From contig HF989914.1 in NCBI GenBank assembly GCA_000432255.1, positions 13,178 through 77,177 on the forward strand: 64,000 nt of DNA, written 5' to 3'. This document shows positions 1-7,491 of the stretch, one piece after another (the first letter of the stretch is position 1; each line of letters begins with the position of its first letter). Source of the stretch: Acholeplasma sp. CAG:878. GTDB lineage: Bacteria > Bacillota_I > Bacilli_A > RF39 > UBA660. The notes under the pieces are model-generated. The model saw nothing but the letters and a program-made list of their open reading frames with translations, was not told the DNA's origin and did not search any database. A program made the position numbers and the translations under genes.

Positions 1-705
1 TTTGATTTCTGAGTTTGTATAATACATTTTATCATATGTATTGTATGCACTATTAAATTTTTGACTTGAGATAACATTATCTTGTGTTATTAATCTCATT
101 GTTCCATCTTCATTGATTCTTACTATTCTCCATACTTTGTCAGCAAACTTTACATAATTATTTTCTACTGCTCCTTTAAAATAATATGTCGTTCCAGTGC
201 TAGTGGTTTTTGAATATAATCCATCTCCACTTGTAACAACATTGGAATCATTAGTTCCTAACAACTTTTCTTTGAGTATTGGTTCTGATGATACATCATT
301 TTCTTTAGTACAAGTAACATTACTATTAATAGTTCCATCACTATTTACATTCGTACATACATAATCTTTCATTGAAGCAAACTTTACTCCTTCAATCTTA
401 ATTCCTTTTTCAACGCTATCTTTTGAATTATAGATTGTCCATGTTCCTGCTATTGGTTTTTCTCCTGCTACTGTTAATTCATTTACATCTCCAGTAGTTA
501 TTTTATTTAAGTTTAGTAATCCTTCGGCATATTTTGTTCTTACCGCATCGATTACTCCATAGCAACTTTTTTCTATTGACTTAATTTTGGCATTTTCGAT
601 GACATTAAATATTATTGGAGTTGTTATTAAGGCTATTATTGATAATACTACAATTACTGCCAATAATTCAATTAATGTAAATCCTTTTTTCTTTTTATTC
701 TTCAT
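1..705 (-). CDS. Pilin-like surface protein with prepilin N-terminus, 3' end cut by window edge
   Basis: Starts at ATG 703-705 after an AAGGAAAGG ribosome site and stays open for 235 codons to the window edge. Residues 1-30 are a type IV prepilin signal: a short lysine-rich leader, the processing site G|FTLIELL and a hydrophobic helix. A pilin-like body follows, then the sequence (N)YVKFADKVWRIVRINEDG, which resembles the adhesin-like C-terminal domain of the second locus at 47197-48994. Known for the family: a prepilin peptidase cuts after Gly and the helix is packed into a pilus or pseudopilus at the membrane. The C-terminal half lies outside the window. A leader-peptide/terminator element (850-970), also found before the second locus, lies upstream, so expression may be attenuated. 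The pilin class is clear; the exact role is not. Confidence 0.85.
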   Translation of the reverse strand, partial: MKNKKKKGFTLIELLAVIVVLSIIALITTPIIFNVIENAKIKSIEKSCYGVIDAVRTKYAEGLLNLNKITTGDVNELTVAGEKPIAGTWTIYNSKDSVEKGIKIEGVKFASMKDYVCTNVNSDGTINSNVTCTKENDVSSEPILKEKLLGTNDSNVVTSGDGLYSKTTSTGTTYYFKGAVENNYVKFADKVWRIVRINEDGTMRLITQDNVISSQKFNSAYNTYDKMYYTNSEIK

Positions 706-843
706 ATACTACTATTCCTTTCCTTATTTTTTAATATTATTTAATTTACTACTATTACTACTTTTTATGCACCGCCACCTTTTTTTATAAGTATATTGTT
801 AACTATAAAATACCATTTGATTATTTTCACAACACATTCTTTG

Positions 844-957
844 TTAAAAAACAAAAAAACACATCAAAAAACTAGTTTTCTCGTGTTTATTTATATGGTT
901 AGTTAAATACTTCTCTTTATTTGTTAACTTATTATATATATTATTTAACATAACCAT
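844..957 (-). CDS. Putative 37-aa leader peptide upstream of the pilin-like gene
   Basis: A small ORF starting MVMLNNIYNKLTNKEKY has AAGGAG at 966-971, eight bases before ATG 955-957. The first six residues and the ribosome site are shared with the small ORF at 49138-49194, which occupies the same place before the second pilin locus. The two diverge after about 12 codons. In this copy the frame runs through the downstream terminator hairpin, so the C-terminal third may be meaningless. It could be a regulatory leader peptide or the remains of a small gene. Conservation of the start at two loci is the main support. Confidence 0.45.
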   Translation of the reverse strand: MVMLNNIYNKLTNKEKYLTNHINKHEKTSFLMCFFVF

Positions 958-970
958 ATTGTTCACTCCT
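850..970 (-). repeat. Leader element, copy 1 (second copy at 49078-49207)
   Basis: About 120 bases similar to 49078-49207 in the same orientation and position upstream of a pilin-like gene. Shared parts, read on the minus strand: AAGGAGTGA ribosome site, ATATGGTTATGTTAAATAAT, GTTAAC, ATTTAACTAACCATATAAAT, then AAACACG beginning a terminator hairpin. The outer segments ATATGGTTA and TAACCATAT are complementary, so the RNA can fold over its own start codon. This is consistent with a regulatory leader; the ligand or signal is unknown. Confidence 0.6.
853..889 (-). terminator. Terminator-like hairpin of leader element copy 1
   Basis: On the minus strand AAACAC and GTGTTT close a hairpin with an A/T-rich inner stem, followed by seven T. 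It lies between the leader ORF start and the pilin-like gene. It is weaker than the equivalent hairpin in copy 2. Confidence 0.5.
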
Positions 971-1060
971 TGTTTTTTTTAAATCTTTATTTAATTTGCA
1001 AATACAAATCAATAGTCATATCTTATGACAAGATAATCGTATCATATAAAATATAAAAAT

Positions 1061-1747
1061 TCAATATTTATTCAACATTTTTAATCTTCTAATTACTTTC
1101 TTTTCGATTCTTGAAATATAAGATTGACTTATTCCCATAACCTCAGCAACATCTTTTTGAGTCAACTCAGCTTGACCATATAGTCCATACCTTAATGTCA
1201 TTATTTTTTTATCACGAACTGGTAATTTATCAATCTCTTCATACAATATTTTTTTATCAATCTCATCTTCTAATGGTTTAGTTACTATATTATTTTCTGT
1301 TCCTAAAATATCTTCTAAATGCAGTTCATTTCCTTCACTATCATAACTAAGACTATCTTCAAAACTAACTTCACTTCTTCTTTTTTTGTTTTTTCTTAAA
1401 AACATTAAAATTTCATTATCAATACACCTTGATGCATATGTAGCTAATTTAATATTTTTATCTAATTTATATGTATTAACACCTTTTATTAATCCAATTG
1501 TTCCAATACTTACTAAATCTTCCAAATCCACACCTGTATTTTCATATTTTTTAGCTAAAAACACTACTAATCTTAAATTGTGTTCGATTAATTTTTTTCT
1601 TGCTTCCTCTTCACCTTCTTGACTCCTAAGCACGTATGCTACTTCATCTTCTTTTGATAATGGTTCTGGTAGCTTATCCGCACTCCCTACATAAAATATT
1701 TCACCTGTAAATATTTTTAATATTAATTCTTTAATTTTTTTTAACAT
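1061..1747 (-). CDS. sigE: RNA polymerase sporulation sigma factor SigE
   Basis: 228 aa, close to the 239 aa of Bacillus SigE. The short hydrophobic N-terminus (about residues 1-16) followed by IFYVGSADKLPEPLS matches the pro-sequence and the region after the cleavage site. Region 2 carries NLRLVVFLAKKYENTGVDLE and IGTIGLIKGVNTY; region 4 carries TQKDVAEVMGISQSYISRIE, the helix-turn-helix for the -35 element. Known role: the mother-cell sigma factor of early sporulation, made as inactive pro-SigE and cut by SpoIIGA. The spoIIGA gene ends one base upstream, and the sigE ribosome site (GGAGGAATGA) overlaps the spoIIGA stop. Identification is firm and implies the organism has or had a spore programme. 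Confidence 0.95.
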   Translation of the reverse strand: MLKKIKELILKIFTGEIFYVGSADKLPEPLSKEDEVAYVLRSQEGEEEARKKLIEHNLRLVVFLAKKYENTGVDLEDLVSIGTIGLIKGVNTYKLDKNIKLATYASRCIDNEILMFLRKNKKRRSEVSFEDSLSYDSEGNELHLEDILGTENNIVTKPLEDEIDKKILYEEIDKLPVRDKKIMTLRYGLYGQAELTQKDVAEVMGISQSYISRIEKKVIRRLKMLNKY

Positions 1748-1748
1748 T

Positions 1749-2513
1749 TCATTCCTCCAATAATTTTTTATTTAACAAACAATCTACTCCATCAATTTTA
1801 ATTTTATTCTCAAGAATTCCAATTATTACTTTTTCATATTCTTTTTCATTAATAATAACTTTATCTGCTTTAAAACATTTTATTAACCCTCTACTAACAC
1901 CAGTATAAGGTATAAAGTAATAATTAGCATCAATATTTATATCAATTAATAAAACTGCTTTTTTAGTAATTGGATCAACTAAATTATTGCCAGTATCTAA
2001 AAATCCTTTGCATTTTATTTCCTTTTTAGAAACATAAATAGTTACATCATAATAGTTATTATAATTGTGTTTTAACCAAATTCCTTGTTTTATATACAAA
2101 TATAATATTATCGGTGAGGATATAATTAAAAATACAAAATTAACCGATAACCCATTATTAATAAAAATCAATCCTTTTTGTTTATACGAAAATGTTACAT
2201 TTAAAAAGTACAAAAATCCTCCTAAAATCATACTTGTTGAATATAAATATAGTATATTTTTAAATGTATATTTCAAATCATAATATCCAAAAGTAATCAA
2301 TACCATTAAAATACTTATAAATATTTTAAATATAAATAAAGTAAAAGTTGTAAATTCAAAAAACAAAAATAACATACTTAATCCACCTATAAAAGCTCCA
2401 AATATTATTCTTTTTATACTAGCATTTCTTTTTAAAACAATAGAAACAGTTAATAATAAAATAAAATCAAAGAAAAAATTCAAAAGCATAATTATATCTA
2501 TATATATTTTCAT
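1749..2513 (-). CDS. spoIIGA: Pro-SigE processing aspartic peptidase SpoIIGA
   Basis: The start is placed at ATG 2511-2513, giving MKIYIDIIMLLNFFFDFILL, which aligns with the start of Bacillus SpoIIGA; an in-frame ATG further upstream would add a non-homologous stretch. Five N-terminal membrane helices (about residues 5-140) are followed by a cytosolic peptidase domain with GFLDTGNNLVDPIT, the single-Asp active-site motif that acts as a dimer. Known role: cleaves the pro-sequence from SigE in the mother cell after a signal from SpoIIR. It forms a two-gene operon with sigE. No good ribosome site precedes this start and the -10 box ends only six bases upstream. Confidence 0.93.
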   Translation of the reverse strand: MKIYIDIIMLLNFFFDFILLLTVSIVLKRNASIKRIIFGAFIGGLSMLFLFFEFTTFTLFIFKIFISILMVLITFGYYDLKYTFKNILYLYSTSMILGGFLYFLNVTFSYKQKGLIFINNGLSVNFVFLIISSPIILYLYIKQGIWLKHNYNNYYDVTIYVSKKEIKCKGFLDTGNNLVDPITKKAVLLIDINIDANYYFIPYTGVSRGLIKCFKADKVIINEKEYEKVIIGILENKIKIDGVDCLLNKKLLEE

Positions 2514-2519
2514 AAACAA

Positions 2520-2553
2520 ATTATACAAAAAATGATATAAATATTGTGTCGAA
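2520..2553 (-). promoter_or_regulatory. spoIIG-type promoter with Spo0A box
   Basis: TATAAT at 2520-2525 is six bases before the spoIIGA ATG. A perfect 0A box, TGTCGAA (plus strand 2547-2553), overlaps the -35 position, 21-22 bases upstream of the -10. Bacillus spoIIG has the same unusual long spacer with a 0A box over the -35. This suggests activation by Spo0A~P with sigma-A polymerase. The geometry puts the transcript start at or next to the ATG. Confidence 0.7.
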
Positions 2554-2560
2554 AGAAAGA

Positions 2561-2588
2561 AAAAAAACAAGCTTTTTTAAGGCTTATT
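2561..2588 (-). terminator. Weak terminator after the two-component operon
   Basis: AAGC and GCTT arms around an A-rich loop followed by eight T on the minus strand, overlapping the histidine kinase stop codon. The stem is short, so some read-through into spoIIGA is possible. Confidence 0.4.
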
Positions 2589-3840
2589 TTATTATAAAAC
2601 TAACACCAATTCTTTCATTTTGGATATTTATTTCATATCCTAACAAAGATAATGTTTTTTTAACAATTGATAGACCTAATCCAAATTGACCTTTCATACC
2701 CTTGGTATAAGGAGAAAATATACTATTAAGGACATCTTCATCAATTTTTGGTCCATCATTATAAAGAGTTATTTTATTGTTTTTTATGGTTATTTTAATA
2801 ACTTTATTTGCGTATCTAACAAAGTTATTTAATAGGTTATCAATTATTGCTTCCCATAGAGAAAATGTACCATTAAATTTTGTATTTCCACTGTAATTAA
2901 TAGTAAATTTAACATCTTGTCTTTGAATTTTAAATTTAGTTATTGAACTTTCTATAACGTCTTTTAAATCTACTTTTTCTGTGTGATATTGCTCAAGGTC
3001 TTTAATATAATTTAATTTATTAAGATATAAAAGGGAGTGAACTTTATTCTCTAATTTTTCTACTTGTTCCTTGACTACTTTTCTTGCTTCTTTTGCATCT
3101 AACATATCATCATCTACAGCTTCCATATAAGATTTTATAACAGTTAGGGGTGTTTTAAAATCGTGTGATATATTTTGATACATTTGATTTTTATATTCTT
3201 CTTGCTCTTTTAGGGAAATTTTAATATTATCAATAGCTTTAGACAAAACAGATAATTCATCATCAACATAATCAATATCTTCTGATTCGTATTCAAAATT
3301 ATCTAAGTTATCGATTTTTTTCTTGAGTATATTTATTTTTATAACAAGTCTTCTAGCCCATAAAACGACTATTGAAACTGCTATAAACAAAGTTATTATT
3401 AAAGTTGGGATTAGTGTATTAATAATATCTCTTCTAATATTTAAGACATATACATTATTTGTAAGAGTTACTCTCATTTGAGTATTTTTTAATGAACTAC
3501 AATAGTAATAGGTTTTACCTAAATTATTGAATTTACCACAGCCGTCATTTATATTCTCTAAAATCTGTTCAGGTTCTAAATCTATGATTTCACTTAAGTT
3601 ATTTGATACTAATAGTTGGGAGTTTTTGGTAACATATAAATAAGCGATATCATCTAATCCATTAGTCATAGTATCATCATCGATAAATTTTAATGGTTGA
3701 CTTAGGTATTGATAAATATTTCTCTCGTATATTGGAAGCATCAATCTTGGGAGGAGTAATCCAAGACCAATAAAGATTATTCCACATATTATAATTGCAA
3801 TAGCTACTAGTTGACGATATAAGGTTGTTTTTATTTTCAT
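2584..3840 (-). CDS. Sensor histidine kinase of a two-component system
   Basis: 418 aa. Membrane helices at about 10-32 and 138-160 flank an extracytoplasmic sensor domain of about 100 residues. The H-box QNISHDFKTPLTVIKS (about residue 225) holds the phosphorylated His. The ATPase domain has an N-box (WEAIIDNLLNNFVRYAN), a DGPKI-type D-box and GQFGLGLSIVKK, and ends directly after the G2 region. The start ATG overlaps the response-regulator stop (ATGA), so the two are coupled. Known role: autophosphorylation and transfer to the partner regulator. The signal is unknown; two Cys in the sensor domain (DGCGKF, YYYCSS) could form a disulfide. Confidence 0.9.
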   Translation of the reverse strand: MKIKTTLYRQLVAIAIIICGIIFIGLGLLLPRLMLPIYERNIYQYLSQPLKFIDDDTMTNGLDDIAYLYVTKNSQLLVSNNLSEIIDLEPEQILENINDGCGKFNNLGKTYYYCSSLKNTQMRVTLTNNVYVLNIRRDIINTLIPTLIITLFIAVSIVVLWARRLVIKINILKKKIDNLDNFEYESEDIDYVDDELSVLSKAIDNIKISLKEQEEYKNQMYQNISHDFKTPLTVIKSYMEAVDDDMLDAKEARKVVKEQVEKLENKVHSLLYLNKLNYIKDLEQYHTEKVDLKDVIESSITKFKIQRQDVKFTINYSGNTKFNGTFSLWEAIIDNLLNNFVRYANKVIKITIKNNKITLYNDGPKIDEDVLNSIFSPYTKGMKGQFGLGLSIVKKTLSLLGYEINIQNERIGVSFIIK

Positions 3841-4493
3841 GTTAATCTATATCCATATCCATAGATTGTATTAACATTTAAGTTGGGCATTTTTTTTCTT
3901 AATCGTCTTACTAAATCATCTACTACTCTATCACTACCGAAATAATCACTTCCCCAAACTCGAGTTAATATTTCATCTCTACTGAATGATTTACCTAAAT
4001 TATTTACGAATAAAACTAATAAATCAAATTCTAAGGTTGTTAAGTTAATTTCCTTATTATTTTCTTTTACACTTCGCTTATCAAGATTAATTTCATATGA
4101 TTCATAAACTGTACTATTGGAGTTATTATACACTCTTTTAAAAATATTATTTATTCTTAAAACGAGTTCTTTAGGTGAATATGGTTTAGTAATATAATCA
4201 TCACTTCCTAATTCTAAACCTATTATTTTATCTAAATCTTGATCACGAGCTGATGTAAAAATAACTGGAACATTTTGATTATATTCTCTTATTTTTCTTA
4301 TTAAATCGTAACCACTTATACTATCACCTAACATAATATCTAAAATCCATAAATCAACTTTTTCTTGACCTATAAAGTTATAAGCATCTATTCCGCTATA
4401 AAATGAAACTACTTCATAACCTGCTTTTTCAATATATGTTTTTAATAAATTATTTAAGTCTTTTTCATCCTCGACTAAACAAATCTTATACAT
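3837..4493 (-). CDS. OmpR/PhoB-family response regulator
   Basis: Start chosen at ATG 4491-4493, which has AGGTGAT six bases upstream; the GTG three codons earlier sits inside that ribosome site. The receiver domain has the acidic pair (VEDEKD), the phospho-acceptor Asp in LWILDIMLGD, and the later Thr (VIFTSARD) and Lys (DDYITKPYSP). The C-terminal winged helix carries LTTLEFDLLVLFVNNLGK and RVVDDLVRRLRKK. It is the partner of the kinase that follows with a 4-base overlap. A 20-aa ORF ends within its ribosome site, so translation may be coupled. Targets cannot be deduced. Confidence 0.92.
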   Translation of the reverse strand: MYKICLVEDEKDLNNLLKTYIEKAGYEVVSFYSGIDAYNFIGQEKVDLWILDIMLGDSISGYDLIRKIREYNQNVPVIFTSARDQDLDKIIGLELGSDDYITKPYSPKELVLRINNIFKRVYNNSNSTVYESYEINLDKRSVKENNKEINLTTLEFDLLVLFVNNLGKSFSRDEILTRVWGSDYFGSDRVVDDLVRRLRKKMPNLNVNTIYGYGYRLT

Positions 4494-4498
4494 ATTTA

Positions 4499-4561
4499 TC
4501 ACCTATCTAAAGTATAGCACTTTTTTATCTCATTTACCACCTCCATTTTAAATTTTATCAT
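4499..4561 (-). CDS. 20-aa ORF translationally coupled to the response regulator
   Basis: AAGGAGGTGAT (4565-4575) is a perfect match to the 16S anti-SD and lies three bases before ATG 4559-4561. The ORF encodes MIKFKMEVVNEIKKCYTLDR and stops with TGA inside the regulator's ribosome site AGGTGAT. The arrangement is that of a leader ORF that feeds ribosomes to the next start. A -10-like TATACT lies upstream (4584-4589) and a second, extended TGC-TATACT is inside the ORF (4511-4519). No homologue is recognised. Confidence 0.5.
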   Translation of the reverse strand: MIKFKMEVVNEIKKCYTLDR

Positions 4562-4770
4562 TCTATCACCTCCTTGTAGTTTAAGTATACAAGATAAATG
4601 TGTAATTTTTTTGATAAAACAATGGGAAATTGTGGTAATGAATATAAAATAGTATTTTTTTAATATGATTTTTTATAGATTATCTAAGTAATAATTGATT
4701 ATTAACCCCACATTTTCTTTGGTAACTTTTAAATATAAAATGTGTATAATTGAATTAGAAAAAAATTTAT

Positions 4771-4872
4771 AAAAAAATGATGGGTACCCCAGGCGAGATG
4801 AATGCTCACATACAAAGTATGCTTACTGGCATTGCCAACACATCGTTATTCCTTCACAAGTATCCCATCTAC
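4771..4872 (-). ncRNA. Small structured RNA of unknown class beside the HEPN gene
   Basis: About 100 bases, visibly richer in G+C than the surroundings. The ends pair (GATGGGATAC at 4860-4869 with GTACCCATC at 4779-4787, minus strand), and the closing stem is followed by seven T, which makes a terminator. Inside, CATAC-TTT-GTATG forms a hairpin; AATGC/GCATT and GATG/CATC extend it, and TGGC-AAT-GCCA offers a competing stem. It has its own extended -10 promoter (4879-4909). It lacks the conserved SRP RNA tetraloop sequence and I do not recognise a riboswitch class. There is no adjacent start codon downstream, so it looks like a stand-alone RNA rather than a leader. Confidence 0.7.
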
Positions 4873-4878
4873 AAATAT

Positions 4879-4909
4879 ATTATAGCATATAATTGTTAAT
4901 TATTCACAA
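4879..4909 (-). promoter_or_regulatory. Promoter of the small RNA
   Basis: Extended -10 TGC-TATAAT (4879-4887) with a TTGTGA -35-like box at 4904-4909 (19-base spacer). It overlaps the last codons of the HEPN gene and predicts a transcript start near 4872, at the first base of the RNA's closing stem. Confidence 0.6.
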
Positions 4910-5846
4910 CTTTTTTATTTTTGAATTCTTCGATGTAAACTTGACTAATATATTCAATTGTTATATCACTATATTTATAAATTTTGGTTTTAGAATAAGG
5001 AAACTGATAACAATAATCTTGATTATTTTTTAATCCCTTTCTTTTACATATATCTTGAAATTTATTTGATGTAAATTTATGATTTGGACCTAGCGATAGC
5101 TCCAATGTTTCTTTTATCTTTTTAATTACTTCTGTAGCAGTATAAGGATGAGTTTTATCGATATCTTTTGGAACATTAATTATTGTAGCTTTTTCTCCAC
5201 CATCTCTAACAACTGTGTATTTAATATCAGCTTCTTGCTCTTTTTTAGTAGATACTAATCTTAATGTTTGAGTTAAATTCTCATCTGAATCTAGTTCTTT
5301 TTTTATTTTTTTAAGCATTAACAAATTACTAGGATTTAATATTAAAGAAGAAACATCTTTATCATCTCCAGGATTAACTAACGCAATATATGGTGTTACC
5401 TTTTCATTTAAATTATATTCTGGAAATTGTTTTTTGAAAAACTTATTATAGTTTGTTAAACATCTTTGAAAAGCAGGGGATAATATAAAATCATATTCTG
5501 GTAATATTAGATGTGTTGCTTTATTTCTAATATTTCTAACAAAAGAAATATTGTTCTTTGTTTTATCTGTTGTACTTGTAAAAACTTTCTCTACACATTC
5601 ATCTAGTCCAATTGTTCTATTAGTATCATCTTTATAATTTATTACATTGATATCTTTTGCTTTATTAATAAGATATGCTTTTAATAATAATTCCCAAGCA
5701 TTACAGATAAAAAAACAAAATCCTTCAGTTCTATAATTAATAGTGGGTTTATTTATTATCTCAATTGACATTAAATATGCTTCTTCTGATTTATTTAGTA
5801 GTGCATTAATATATTTATTTAATTCTTCTGTTTTGATAACTATCAT
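4896..5846 (-). CDS. DUF3644-like HEPN-domain protein, probable RNase/toxin
   Basis: 316 aa. The N-terminal helical half (residues 1-150) has FFICNAWELLLKAYLINKA and later FVRNIRNKATHLI; R-N-K-A-T-H is the R-x4-H motif of HEPN ribonucleases. The remainder (about 200-310) has a repeat of predicted helices and KFTSNKFQDICKRKGLKNN, possibly a small DNA- or RNA-binding domain. From the family: HEPN proteins with this motif are usually RNA-cutting effectors in toxin-antitoxin, abortive infection and CRISPR systems. No MNT-type antitoxin gene is adjacent; instead a small RNA begins at its 3' end. The AAGGAG site abuts the ATG with no spacer, so initiation may be weak or begin elsewhere. It lies just past the 3' end of tRNA-Leu, a common integration site. 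Confidence 0.7.
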   Translation of the reverse strand: MIVIKTEELNKYINALLNKSEEAYLMSIEIINKPTINYRTEGFCFFICNAWELLLKAYLINKAKDINVINYKDDTNRTIGLDECVEKVFTSTTDKTKNNISFVRNIRNKATHLILPEYDFILSPAFQRCLTNYNKFFKKQFPEYNLNEKVTPYIALVNPGDDKDVSSLILNPSNLLMLKKIKKELDSDENLTQTLRLVSTKKEQEADIKYTVVRDGGEKATIINVPKDIDKTHPYTATEVIKKIKETLELSLGPNHKFTSNKFQDICKRKGLKNNQDYCYQFPYSKTKIYKYSDITIEYISQVYIEEFKNKKVVNN

Positions 5847-5862
5847 CTCCTTTTAATTTACT

Positions 5863-5871
5863 ATTATATCA
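5863..5871 (-). promoter_or_regulatory. Extended -10 promoter of the HEPN gene
   Basis: TGA-TATAAT, 17 bases before the start codon. No clear -35 is visible, as expected for an extended -10 element. Confidence 0.5.
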
Positions 5872-6062
5872 TAACTTATTTAAATTACTAAATATAATTA
5901 TACTACTCACTTTCAATATTCTTTTTATTTTTATTAGTTGGTTTAAAATTACCGAAAAAGTTTACTGTCATTTATCGAACGTTAAAAGAAAAAATATTGA
6001 CGAAAATATTGGCAACATAGTTAAATTCGAAAACTTTTGGAAGTTTTTTAATATAATACATC

Positions 6063-6086
6063 AAAAAAGCCTTTATTTATAAGGCT
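6063..6086 (-). terminator. Terminator after tRNA-Leu
   Basis: AGCCTT and AAGGCT arms around a six-base loop followed by six T on the minus strand, directly downstream of the tRNA. Confidence 0.85.
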
Positions 6087-6100
6087 CTTTATTTTATATT

Positions 6101-6185
6101 TGGTGCGTGAAAAGAGACTTGAACTCTCACGATTATTAATCACAGACACCTCAAGCCTGCGTGTCTACCATTCCACCATTCACGC
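6101..6185 (-). tRNA. tRNA-Leu, anticodon GAG, CCA encoded
   Basis: Acceptor stem GCGTGAA pairs with TTCACGC, followed by discriminator A and an encoded CCA. The anticodon arm CAGGC-TTGAGGT-GTCTG gives anticodon GAG. The long variable arm (GTGATTAATAATCGT region) is typical of tRNA-Leu, and the T arm has GTTCAAGTC. A terminator follows. It starts ten bases after the permease stop codon. Confidence 0.95.
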
Positions 6186-6195
6186 ATAAGAAGCT

Positions 6196-7491
6196 TTAAT
6201 CTTTTGCTTTTAAAGCTTCATACATTTTTTTAAACATCCCACCACTTGAATAGTTTAATATACCTACTTTATATATTTTTAATCCGTATTTAATCAACAA
6301 ATATATTACAATAATCATTACAAATATAGCAATTACAAAATCAATAATAGTAAATTGTCCTAATACTAAAAGTGATGGCGCTAAAATAGCAGAAATAAAT
6401 GGAAAGAAACCTAATATTTTTATAAATAATGCTCCTTTAAAAACTCCAGCCATCATAGCAAGATAATAACCTAATAATGAAATAATCATAATTGGGCTTT
6501 GAATTTGTTGGAAATCTTCAGTATTTGTAGTCATACTCGATAAAATACCAGCAAGTAGTGAATATCCAACCATAGTTACCAACATAAGTATTAATATTAA
6601 AGGTATTAGATATGAAAGTGAATCCATAAATGATTGTGGTATCATAGATACAACATCACCTATAATATCAGTTGCTCCTGCTGTAATAGTACTATTTCCT
6701 CTTAAAATAAAACCTATAATTCCATATCCTATTAATAACAAACCTTGAATAATTACAAATATATTACCAGCAATTACTTTAGAAAAGAAATGTACCTTTG
6801 GTGAAACATTAGATATTATAATTTCCATTCCTTTAGTAGTTTTCTCGTCATTAACTTCAGCGCCTATCATCTGGACTAAGAAAATCGACAACATAAAGAA
6901 TGGTAATATAACAACTGGAAAAACCGATGTCATAATAATATTCATGTTTTCATCAACAGAAGAATCTTTATTCAAAACCTCCCTATCAATATTAACTGAA
7001 CTAGTTAAAGCATTCAACTCTTCCTCTGAAATATTATGTTTTTCAATTGCCATAACTAATTTAGTATTATTTATAGCTGTTGTTATAATTGGAATATCAA
7101 CCAAATCTAAATAATCGTTTGTAATCATTTTAACGGATATAACATTTTCTTCATTATTGTCAAAAACAATTACTATACTATTTTTTTCTTCTTCGTTTTC
7201 TTTAAGCATAGTTACTGCTTCGTCATATGTTTTGTCATATAAAGATAAATTATAATTAGAATCATCTTTATTTATATAACCATCAAATAAAGAATATGCT
7301 TTATTAGTGTTATCAATTACATATATATTAGTTTTAGAGTCGAAATCTCCTCCGAAAAACTTAATAACACTATCTATATTAATTATACCAATTATTAATA
7401 CAGCTAAAGCAATGTTAGCTACTAAAAACCATTTTGTTTTAGTTTTTCTCTCTAAACTTTGTTTTATAAGAAATTTTAATTTATTTTTCAT
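6196..7491 (-). CDS. ABC-2 type exporter permease (NatB-like)
   Basis: Start at ATG 7489-7491, five bases after AGGTGA; it overlaps the end of the ATPase gene. About 431 aa: one N-terminal membrane helix (about 20-40), a large extracytoplasmic domain to about residue 190, then five to six membrane helices. GAEVNDEKTTKGMEIIISN is the conserved cytoplasmic turn of the ABC-2/NatB family. Known role: membrane half of an ABC exporter; family members export sodium, drugs or lipids. The substrate cannot be read from sequence. It works with the ATPase encoded directly upstream. Confidence 0.85.
   Translation of the reverse strand: MKNKLKFLIKQSLERKTKTKWFLVANIALAVLIIGIINIDSVIKFFGGDFDSKTNIYVIDNTNKAYSLFDGYINKDDSNYNLSLYDKTYDEAVTMLKENEEEKNSIVIVFDNNEENVISVKMITNDYLDLVDIPIITTAINNTKLVMAIEKHNISEEELNALTSSVNIDREVLNKDSSVDENMNIIMTSVFPVVILPFFMLSIFLVQMIGAEVNDEKTTKGMEIIISNVSPKVHFFSKVIAGNIFVIIQGLLLIGYGIIGFILRGNSTITAGATDIIGDVVSMIPQSFMDSLSYLIPLILILMLVTMVGYSLLAGILSSMTTNTEDFQQIQSPIMIISLLGYYLAMMAGVFKGALFIKILGFFPFISAILAPSLLVLGQFTIIDFVIAIFVMIIVIYLLIKYGLKIYKVGILNYSSGGMFKKMYEALKAKD

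Noticed and set aside
587..790. 67-codon plus-strand frame over the first pilin gene start
   Set aside because: Antisense to the prepilin signal region; low-complexity hydrophobic sequence and no ribosome site.
4771..4872. SRP (4.5S) RNA or 6S RNA as identity of the small RNA
   Set aside because: Size and closed ends fit SRP RNA, but the invariant GGAAGGAAGCAGC-type tip is missing; it is far too short for 6S RNA and lacks a central bubble of the usual kind.
4896..6103. Integrated element at tRNA-Leu carrying the HEPN gene
   Set aside because: No repeat of the tRNA 3' end was seen downstream and there is no integrase; position alone does not prove integration.
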